In this document: piece after piece, positions 22,741 through 28,663 of the stretch
How positions within the stretch are numbered: position 1 is the stretch's first letter
Layout of the letters: each line of letters opens with the position of its first letter
Origin: Prevotellaceae bacterium UBA1716
GTDB taxonomy: Bacteria; Bacteroidota; Bacteroidia; Bacteroidales; Bacteroidaceae
NCBI GenBank assembly: GCA_002317225.1
Contig: DCIW01000005.1
Location: forward strand, 1,975-30,637
Direction of reading: 5' to 3'
Length of the DNA: 28,663 nucleotides
Translations under genes and position numbers: made by a program
The notes under the pieces: generated by a model
The model's input: only the letters and a program-made list of their open reading frames with translations
The model's database searches: none
Told to the model about the DNA's origin: nothing

Positions 22741-25131
22741 TTATTTCACTACATACTTCTTACCATTCTTGATGTACATCTGTCCCTTCTTGAGCGACTT
22801 GATTTCCGTGCCTTGAAGGGTGTAAACCTTGTTGTACGAAGGATTGGAGATGAGAGAATGGATTGCATCTGGGTCGTCTGGATTGTTGTCGTCACCATCA
22901 TCCGAATAAGAATCTTCAGGACCATAAAGACGGATGCCTTGAACATGGAGCGAACCAGTTGCAGTATTTGTGATGCGAATGTAGTTGTAAGGAGATGAAG
23001 GGATTACGGAGAGTTCCTTTGTACCCTTTGAACCAGAATACTCCTCAATCTTGGTGAATGACTTACCGTCAGCACTACCCTGCACTTCTCCCTTCATCGA
23101 ACCTGTACGAGCAAGGAAGAAGTCGATGCGAGTGATACCATCCTTATTGAAGAATGTGGCAGTACCAGTTGACTTTGCAAGCTGGAGCGAACCAACCTTG
23201 TCCGAATAAGATGTGCCACTACTTTCTACCTTTACAGTAGGTTTAAATCCACTACCCGAATCAAGTGTAATGGTTCCGTTTTCGATGTATGCATTTGTAG
23301 CATCTTCATTGGCCGAATTGAACCAGAAGTATTCTGTTGAAGTGCCGATAACGAGTGCATAACCCTGGTCGCCACCTGTCTCTCCTCCCGAAGGATTGCC
23401 TCCAGCCCATGAAGGAAGCGGAGTGTCTTCGCCAATGGATTGTGTCATTCCTTTGCCATCACCTGCATCTACTGTTGATGTGGCACCACCATTATTGATT
23501 GAGGTGTCGCCTGTGAAATTGCCTACGAGAGTTGACTTGTAGTTCTGAAGCGCAGTCTTGAGTTCCTTGATAACTCCATAATTTGCATCCTGAACCGAAT
23601 AGTTGAATGTCCATTTAAAATCGCCACCATTCATTCGACCTGCACCAAGACCTACACGACCTTCGTATTCGCCACGACAGATGAGTGCAACGTCTTCTGG
23701 TTTGTCAAGAATGTTCTCAACGTATGTTGTGCGAACGGCATTGTCAGCAGCAGAATTGTATGCTGTACCACCGCTGTATGCAGTTGCCTGGACTTCTTCG
23801 TCGCGAGTGTTCACCTTCACAGCATCCCATTTGCCGTTAGTTTGCGAACCATCATAATACTGAACCTTTTTGGCATTGATTATGATATTGTTGTATGCCT
23901 TGATTACACCGCCGCTTTCGCCTGAGAAGGTTCCATCACCTTCAGCATCAGTACCTTGCTTTGAGATGAGCATAGGATATTTGCAGTTGCGGAAGTAGTT
24001 GTTCTCTACAAACGACGAACCGCCACAAGTCACGCCAATACCATATTTTGCATTACCGTCGAAGTAGTTGTTGTAGACATGATAGAAGGCTGTACGGATG
24101 CGTGGATGACGAGAGTCGGAATGGTCGAACCAGTTGTGGTGGTACGACATCCAGCAGTCTGTTGTCTCGCTCTTCATACCTCCAAGTGAGCACTTGCCCG
24201 CATCGAAGAAGTGGTTGTAGCTTACTGTACAATTCTTTGACTTGCCCTTGATATCTACAGTTCCGTCTCCCTTTGCCTGGTCAGCATCGCCACCTGTATT
24301 GCCATAGAAGAAGTCCATGTTATGAACCCAAACATTTGAGTTGCCTGTATCGAGCGAAAGGCAGTCGTCCATACAAAGCATTACGGCAAAGTTGCGGAAT
24401 TCAGTTCCTTTAGCATTGCGACAAAGGATTCCAAATCCCCATATGGCAGCATCATCGCCTATACCTTCGATAGTGATAGGGAGTTCTGAATATTCCGATT
24501 TTCCCTTCACCTGAAGACCTTCGGCACTCGAATCGAAACGATCCATATCTGCCGCCTTGATTGTGCCTACGATACGGATATCGAGAGGAGTGGTTTCATA
24601 ACCCTTCTGATAATAATATATAATGTCCTGAAGACCTGTTGCCGTTGTACTTGTACCCTTACTGCTTGTAACGACGTTGGTTGAGACGGTCTTTGCATTG
24701 TTTGCATTTACGTAAATCACCTTTGCACCCGACTTGAGCGTACCATCGTTCTTATATGCTCCTATGCCATTTGGCATACCTACATGAGCAAAACCGCTAC
24801 GATCGTGTGCTGCTGCAGTAAACACTTCTGATTCAGCAACATCGCCATTGCTTGCAACCACTTTAAATTGATAGTTGCCTGCCTTGAGTCCTACCATGTC
24901 AGCACGACCGTATGAGCCATAATTGCGAACAAGTTCGTTGTCGAGCTGCGTGTATGAACCTCCTCCAGGACGAACATAAACGGTGTAAGTCTGACCAGCA
25001 ACAGTTGACCAAGTTACGCAACCACTCTCGAACCATCCTTGAGTTTTGAGGATAGTTACGTTTGCACTCATTTGTTGACTGAACAAGAAAGCAAGCACTA
25101 ATGTTGCAAGGGAATTGAACAATCTTTTCAT
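22741..25131 (-). CDS. Secreted pectate lyase, polysaccharide lyase family 1-like
   Basis: This extracellular enzyme cleaves polygalacturonate by beta-elimination using calcium. The 796-aa protein has a signal peptide (about 1-23, cleavage near MSA|N) and an N-terminal beta-sandwich region (about 25-110). The PL1 parallel beta-helix follows (about 135-500). Calcium-site candidates are in GDGTVDIKG, and the catalytic region is HHNWFDHSDSRHPRIR (His331 to Arg346), equivalent to the conserved RxPxxR. A module at about 590-735 (FFLARTGSMKGEVQGSADGK...) looks like a carbohydrate-binding domain. The end, VYTLQGTEIKSLKKGQMYI...KYVVK, resembles a Prevotella-type C-terminal secretion/sorting domain. 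It follows the CBM9-like gene after 36 bp. Confidence 0.93.
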   Translation of the reverse strand: MKRLFNSLATLVLAFLFSQQMSANVTILKTQGWFESGCVTWSTVAGQTYTVYVRPGGGSYTQLDNELVRNYGSYGRADMVGLKAGNYQFKVVASNGDVAESEVFTAAAHDRSGFAHVGMPNGIGAYKNDGTLKSGAKVIYVNANNAKTVSTNVVTSSKGTSTTATGLQDIIYYYQKGYETTPLDIRIVGTIKAADMDRFDSSAEGLQVKGKSEYSELPITIEGIGDDAAIWGFGILCRNAKGTEFRNFAVMLCMDDCLSLDTGNSNVWVHNMDFFYGNTGGDADQAKGDGTVDIKGKSKNCTVSYNHFFDAGKCSLGGMKSETTDCWMSYHHNWFDHSDSRHPRIRTAFYHVYNNYFDGNAKYGIGVTCGGSSFVENNYFRNCKYPMLISKQGTDAEGDGTFSGESGGVIKAYNNIIINAKKVQYYDGSQTNGKWDAVKVNTRDEEVQATAYSGGTAYNSAADNAVRTTYVENILDKPEDVALICRGEYEGRVGLGAGRMNGGDFKWTFNYSVQDANYGVIKELKTALQNYKSTLVGNFTGDTSINNGGATSTVDAGDGKGMTQSIGEDTPLPSWAGGNPSGGETGGDQGYALVIGTSTEYFWFNSANEDATNAYIENGTITLDSGSGFKPTVKVESSGTSYSDKVGSLQLAKSTGTATFFNKDGITRIDFFLARTGSMKGEVQGSADGKSFTKIEEYSGSKGTKELSVIPSSPYNYIRITNTATGSLHVQGIRLYGPEDSYSDDGDDNNPDDPDAIHSLISNPSYNKVYTLQGTEIKSLKKGQMYIKNGKKYVVK

Positions 25132-25167
25132 CTTTTGGAATAAATTAATGTGTAATAATTAGTTAGG

Positions 25168-25815
25168 TTATTTGTCAAATATGATTGAATCAAAATATTC
25201 GGGACGATGGAAATCAGGATTAAGCGTCTTGATTGGATTCCAACTAAGGAAATGCGGATGTGCAGTAGAATCGGCACACTTGTAGAAATTGCCTTTTAGT
25301 TGAGTAGGCATATTGCCATCAGCACTAATCAGATTCCAAGGGATGGCAATGCATACTTGCCATGTATGAATGCCTGGGCGTTCGGTAAAGGTTTCGTTGC
25401 CTGAAGAAGCATAATGATGAATGGTAGACATCTGTTCTGGAGTGAAAGGTCGGATGCCTTCGGTCTTTGAGAGACGACGAGTTGCAACCATTTTTCCAAT
25501 GCAGTTAGTCTCGAAATTCATGTATTCTGCTTCGCCTTCGTTTTGGAGGAACATCTCTACACAACTGTCGCACCACACTTCGCCTTGGTCTTCGGAACAT
25601 TCGGCACGAAGATCCTCGCCTGTTACATCAAAGCAAACAAAAAGTGACTTTGACGAATGTGCAATGTATGCCTTTACTTGAGGTTTGTATGGAAATTCTG
25701 CTTTCCAATTAACGCAGTCGATTGCAAAGCAATTACCTATTAAGGGTAACTGTTTTGCAACCTCCTCTATTGTCATTGCATCGAGCGATGCTTGGTGTGC
25801 AGAATGAAGTGTCAT
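25168..25815 (-). CDS. CBM9-like carbohydrate-binding domain protein
   Basis: The 215-aa protein resembles the CBM9-like/DOMON-like domain found in Bacteroidota proteins: FAIDCVNWKAEFPYKPQVKAY, then LFVCFDV, then VWCDSCVEMFLQ, and finally a tryptophan-bearing SWNPI and a PEYFDSIIF ending. No signal peptide or lipobox is visible, which is unusual for a sugar-binding role and suggests a cytoplasmic location. Its start codon overlaps the stop of the Bax-inhibitor-like gene (TAATG), giving translational coupling, and the pectate lyase follows after 36 bp. The domain call rests on sequence feel rather than exact motifs. Confidence 0.75.
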   Translation of the reverse strand: MTLHSAHQASLDAMTIEEVAKQLPLIGNCFAIDCVNWKAEFPYKPQVKAYIAHSSKSLFVCFDVTGEDLRAECSEDQGEVWCDSCVEMFLQNEGEAEYMNFETNCIGKMVATRRLSKTEGIRPFTPEQMSTIHHYASSGNETFTERPGIHTWQVCIAIPWNLISADGNMPTQLKGNFYKCADSTAHPHFLSWNPIKTLNPDFHRPEYFDSIIFDK

Positions 25816-26531
25816 TAGTTTCTCTTTCCTAAGATTCGTAAGAGGTAGATAAACATATTGACAAAGTCGAGATAGAGTGTAAGTGCTCCGAGAACCGCTA
25901 TCTTCTGAGTGGTTTCATTCTCTTCTGCTCCATAGAGCATTGCCTTTATCTTATTGGCATCGTATGCTGTAAGACCTACGAAAATGACTACACCAACCCA
26001 CGAAATGACAAGATCCATCATGCTGTTCTTCAAGAAGATATTGACTACTGATGCAAGTATTAGTCCAATAAGTGCCATAAACAAAATGTTACGGAACTTA
26101 CTAAGGTCAACGTTTGTAACCGAACCCCATAATGCCATTACTCCGAATGTTCCTGCTGTCACGAGGAATGTAGTGGCAATAGAGCCCATTTCGTAAACAA
26201 GGAAGATGGACGAAAGGAGCACTCCATTGATGACGGAATAGAGCATGAAAATGATGGTTGCTGTCACGGCAGAAATCTTGTTGATTGCGGCATTGAGACC
26301 AATGACGAGACCAAACTCTGCTATGATAAGTCCCCAAAATGCAATCTTGCTACCGAAGATGAAACTAAGGATTTCGTAGCTGTGCGATACATAATAGGAA
26401 ACGAGACCAGTGATTGTCAGTGCAAATGTCATCCAGAGGTAAACGTTGCGAAATACCTTTGTCTCAGTGAGAGCTGATGTATGACCATATTCTGCGGGAT
26501 TATACTCGCGATTGTAATTGAATTCGCTCAT
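25815..26531 (-). CDS. Bax inhibitor-1/YccA family membrane protein
   Basis: The product is an inner-membrane protein of about 238 aa with six to seven hydrophobic helices (VYLWMTFALTITGLVSYYVS through LGALTLYLDFVNMFIYLLRI), ending LLRILGKRN as in bacterial BI-1/YbhL-like proteins. Members are thought to conduct or modulate ions such as calcium; the bacterial role is poorly known. I place the start at 26531 (MSEFNYNREYNPAEYG). The in-frame ATG at 26606 overlaps the -33 region of the promoter and would lie upstream of the mRNA start. The stop overlaps the next ATG. Confidence 0.93.
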   Translation of the reverse strand: MSEFNYNREYNPAEYGHTSALTETKVFRNVYLWMTFALTITGLVSYYVSHSYEILSFIFGSKIAFWGLIIAEFGLVIGLNAAINKISAVTATIIFMLYSVINGVLLSSIFLVYEMGSIATTFLVTAGTFGVMALWGSVTNVDLSKFRNILFMALIGLILASVVNIFLKNSMMDLVISWVGVVIFVGLTAYDANKIKAMLYGAEENETTQKIAVLGALTLYLDFVNMFIYLLRILGKRN

Positions 26532-26571
26532 AATTATTGTTATTTTATAGTTTGTCTTAATTAATTCTTTG

Positions 26572-26603
26572 CAAAAATACGATAAAGAATTTGAAGTACC
26601 AAA
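26572..26603 (-). promoter_or_regulatory. Promoter of the Bax-inhibitor-like gene
   Basis: On the minus strand TTTG (26603-26600), a 20-bp spacer and TATTTTTG (26579-26572) match the consensus. It sits about 40 nt before the chosen start at 26531 and rules out the upstream ATG at 26606 as the normal start. Confidence 0.8.
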
Positions 26604-26692
26604 CAATTTTAACGATAGTGTGCCCTTTTTACACCTTTTAAACTTATTTATAGATGAAAACCAATAATTATAAACATTTTATTATTCATAAC

Positions 26693-26730
26693 AATGACAG
26701 GACCAGTGTTGATTCACCGATCCTGTCATT
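26693..26730 (-). terminator. Long stem-loop after the GH43 gene
   Basis: Read on the minus strand this is a 16-bp stem, AATGACAGGATCGGTG with CACTGGTCCTGTCATT, loop AATCAA, fully paired if two G-U pairs are counted. The plus strand has mismatches at those positions, so the element is tuned to the minus strand. The T-run after it is weak. Confidence 0.75.
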
Positions 26731-26786
26731 AAGAATAAGAGTTTGTCTATTGATGTTTGCTCTGGAGTATATACTGCTCTGAAAGA

Positions 26787-28382
26787 TTAGTATGTCCACT
26801 GACGGAAATAGTCGAAGTCTGCATGGCCACCAAGCTGAGTTGTCGCATAGTTGTAGAGTGCTGCCTTGTAGCCGATGAAGAAATCGAGAGTGAAGCGCAT
26901 CTGCAATTCGTTGTCAATGTCAAACCACTTCTTGCCATTGAATGAATAGCTCATGTAAACCTTGTCGTTTCCACAGGTATCATCAGCCTGAGCAGTGAAG
27001 ATATACTTACAACGAAGATAAACCTTCTTACCCTTGAGAGGAGTGCGGAACACTTCCTTGGAATTGCGTGTTGAACCACTGTTGGCTACGACATAGCGCT
27101 TACCATCCGCATCTACAGTTACACCTACTGAACAGTAGTTGCTTTGGAAAGCACAGAGACCTGCATTGTCGCCTGGTTTCATGCCAGTCACATCGATACA
27201 AACTTCGTCGATACAACGAGGACCAACTGTACGCTGGCAGAGTGTGTTACGTGCATCAAAGATATTCTTAGCCAACTGTGCAGTTGTGAGTCGGAGCCAT
27301 CCCTTGCGAGCTGTGAGCGACCATGCTTCGTCAATTGGCTTGTGGTTCCACTGCCATACGAGACTGAGGTCATCATTGCTATTGTACTTGAATTCATCAC
27401 TTGCCCATACGAGATCTTCACCATAAGGTGCAAGGTTCACGTCAAATTCCTTCATTGGTTTGCCATTGTCACCAAGCATTGGCCAACCGTCAACCCAAGT
27501 ACAAGGCTGAATAGTAGGTACACGTCCCACACCACCATGGTCTTGGAACATCACACTGTACCAATCGCCATTAGGAGTGTCGAAGATAGCACCTTGAGCT
27601 ACACCGTCGTTACGACCGTCGAATGCGCCTTGAAGTATAACCTTGCTCTCATATTCGCCAAGAAGGGTCTTGCTACGATAGCAACGCTCGGTACGAGGCT
27701 GTCCACTTGGCCAGTCAATTACGATGCAGTAGTAATAGTCACCGATATGGTACATGTGAGCACCCTCAGCACGCAAACCGAAGCCTTCGCGAGGAGTCTT
27801 GATGAGAATCTGGTCTACACCACCCTTCTTCACTGAACGAAGGTCAGAGGTAAGTTCGGTGATATGCAATTCGCCATTACCATATACTGCATACACGCGG
27901 CCGTCATTATCAAACAACAATGATGGATCATGGAAGAAGGCACCCTCAATCTCGTTACGTTCCCAATTACTCTTGGTAATATCAGTGGTGCGATAGACAT
28001 AAGTCTTGTGTTGGTCGTTTGCGATGAAAAGAGCATAGTAGACACCATTTACATAGCGAAGCGATGTAGCCCACTGACCTTTGCCGTATGCATTACGACC
28101 ATTGCGGAGGTTGTAGATATCATCATCGGCAAGAACATCATAAATGTAGCTTACGATGCGCCAATGCACAAGGTCACGTGAATGCATGATTGGAGCACCA
28201 GGGCAGAAGAACATGGTAGTGCTTATCATGTAGTAGTCTTCACCAACACGAATGACATCGTTGTCAGGTATGTCGGTATAAGTTAGTGGATTAACCATTC
28301 TGGTAGTAGTTTGGGCTTGTGCTACCTGGAAGAAAGAGCCCATCAGCAGTACGAGTGCTGCAAAAAACAATTTCATTTTCAT
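26787..28382 (-). CDS. Secreted glycoside hydrolase family 43 protein (beta-xylosidase/arabinofuranosidase-like)
   Basis: This predicted exported enzyme acts on xylose- or arabinose-containing plant polysaccharides. The 531-aa protein has a signal peptide (about 1-23, VAQA|Q). The five-bladed GH43 domain (about 30-330) shows the expected triad: base Asp40 in IPDNDVIRVG, pKa modulator Asp152 in FHDPSLLFD, and acid Glu206 in RAEGAHMY. A C-terminal beta-sandwich (about 335-531) is typical of the GH43 branch with an accessory domain. Exact linkage specificity cannot be read from sequence. It has its own promoter and terminator and is not flanked by SusC/SusD genes in this window. Confidence 0.94.
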   Translation of the reverse strand: MKMKLFFAALVLLMGSFFQVAQAQTTTRMVNPLTYTDIPDNDVIRVGEDYYMISTTMFFCPGAPIMHSRDLVHWRIVSYIYDVLADDDIYNLRNGRNAYGKGQWATSLRYVNGVYYALFIANDQHKTYVYRTTDITKSNWERNEIEGAFFHDPSLLFDNDGRVYAVYGNGELHITELTSDLRSVKKGGVDQILIKTPREGFGLRAEGAHMYHIGDYYYCIVIDWPSGQPRTERCYRSKTLLGEYESKVILQGAFDGRNDGVAQGAIFDTPNGDWYSVMFQDHGGVGRVPTIQPCTWVDGWPMLGDNGKPMKEFDVNLAPYGEDLVWASDEFKYNSNDDLSLVWQWNHKPIDEAWSLTARKGWLRLTTAQLAKNIFDARNTLCQRTVGPRCIDEVCIDVTGMKPGDNAGLCAFQSNYCSVGVTVDADGKRYVVANSGSTRNSKEVFRTPLKGKKVYLRCKYIFTAQADDTCGNDKVYMSYSFNGKKWFDIDNELQMRFTLDFFIGYKAALYNYATTQLGGHADFDYFRQWTY

Positions 28383-28414
28383 ATTGTATGTGAGTTAGTA
28401 GATGTTTTCGTTTG

Positions 28415-28447
28415 CAAAGATAATATATTTATTTTTAAAAGTACAAA
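28415..28447 (-). promoter_or_regulatory. Promoter of the GH43 gene
   Basis: On the minus strand TTTG (28447-28444), a 21-bp spacer and TATCTTTG (28422-28415) fit the consensus; the ATG follows about 33 nt after the -7 box. Confidence 0.75.
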
Positions 28448-28563
28448 ACTAAACATCAAAATGAAACATGAGCATAAACATTTGATACAATATCCGTTTT
28501 GCGCAAGCTAATAAACCACCACTTGCTATGTTTTTCTAATTTGCACTACATCGACCAAATAAC

Positions 28564-28597
28564 AAGGGCAAGTACCCACAAACAGATACTTGCCCTT
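28564..28597. terminator. Terminator between the right-edge gene and GH43
   Basis: AAGGGCAAGTA at 28564-28574 pairs perfectly with TACTTGCCCTT at 28587-28597 (11 bp, 12-nt loop). It lies 28 bp downstream of the stop of the right-edge minus-strand gene and probably ends it. Confidence 0.8.
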
Positions 28598-28625
28598 TAT
28601 GATTTATTTTTCAGTACTTTGAAGT

Positions 28626-28663
28626 TTATTCTTCAACTGCTGCCTGTGCGGCGGCTAACAAGC
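28626..28663 (-). CDS. C-terminal end of an unidentified protein (runs off the right edge)
   Basis: On the minus strand an open frame entering from the right edge reads LLAAAQAAVEE and stops at TAA (28628-28626). The strong terminator just downstream supports it being a real gene end. Eleven residues are too few to name the product; an Ala-rich tail with terminal Glu residues occurs in several ribosomal and other abundant proteins. Confidence 0.45.
   Translation of the reverse strand, partial: LLAAAQAAVEE

Noticed and set aside
27144..27836. Open frame of 230 codons opposite the GH43 gene
   Set aside because: Antisense to the catalytic region of GH43; Thr/Val/His-rich translation without motifs.

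Overview
The window looks like chromosomal DNA from an anaerobic Bacteroidales bacterium, most likely a gut or rumen Prevotella-like member of the Prevotellaceae. Three things support this. Several genes have the Bacteroidota promoter signature (TTTG, a spacer of about 20 bp, then TAnnTTTG), with weak or absent Shine-Dalgarno sites. Some families are largely confined to the phylum (DUF4270 lipoprotein, stand-alone N-terminal GT5 protein, purF with a short propeptide). The gene content is that of a plant-fibre-degrading anaerobe: class III ribonucleotide reductase, rubredoxin-first rubrerythrin, secreted pectate lyase and GH43 enzyme. The genus assignment is inference; there is no rRNA gene in the window.

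Layout. 1-2212 (minus strand): glmS followed by the first 33 codons of purF, separated by a pair of 50-bp inverted repeats. 2363-5590 (plus): class A penicillin-binding protein, then kdsB. 5591-6257: a repeat-rich gap holding a terminator, a nested palindrome and a 23-bp tandem repeat. 6258-11701 (plus): gyrA, then two exported TPR proteins. 12045-15423 (plus): nrdD-nrdG, then rubrerythrin. 15515-20845 (minus): aspS, a structured small RNA or leader, a WalJ/YycJ-type metallo-beta-lactamase-fold hydrolase, a short GT5 protein and a DUF4270 lipoprotein. 21136-22599 (plus): a lipoprotein of unknown function. 22741-26531 (minus): Bax-inhibitor-1 protein, CBM9-like protein and pectate lyase, possibly one operon. 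26787-28382 (minus): GH43 glycosidase. 28626-28663 (minus): the last 11 codons of an unidentified gene.

The genes group by job. Envelope building: glmS feeds UDP-GlcNAc, PBP1A polymerises and cross-links peptidoglycan, and kdsB activates Kdo for LPS. Anaerobic life: nrdDG makes deoxynucleotides without oxygen, and rubrerythrin removes peroxide that would damage glycyl-radical enzymes. Plant cell-wall use: pectate lyase, GH43 and perhaps the CBM9-like protein.

The most interesting non-coding signal is at 18835-18991 on the minus strand. A near-perfect promoter drives a compact three-stem RNA that ends in an intrinsic terminator, just ahead of the metallo-hydrolase gene. It could be a free small RNA or a terminator-type leader. 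Other second-look items are the nested palindrome upstream of gyrA, TTTG promoter ladders with an exact 28-bp step ahead of rubrerythrin and aspS, and the inverted repeats that could fold the glmS-purF junction.
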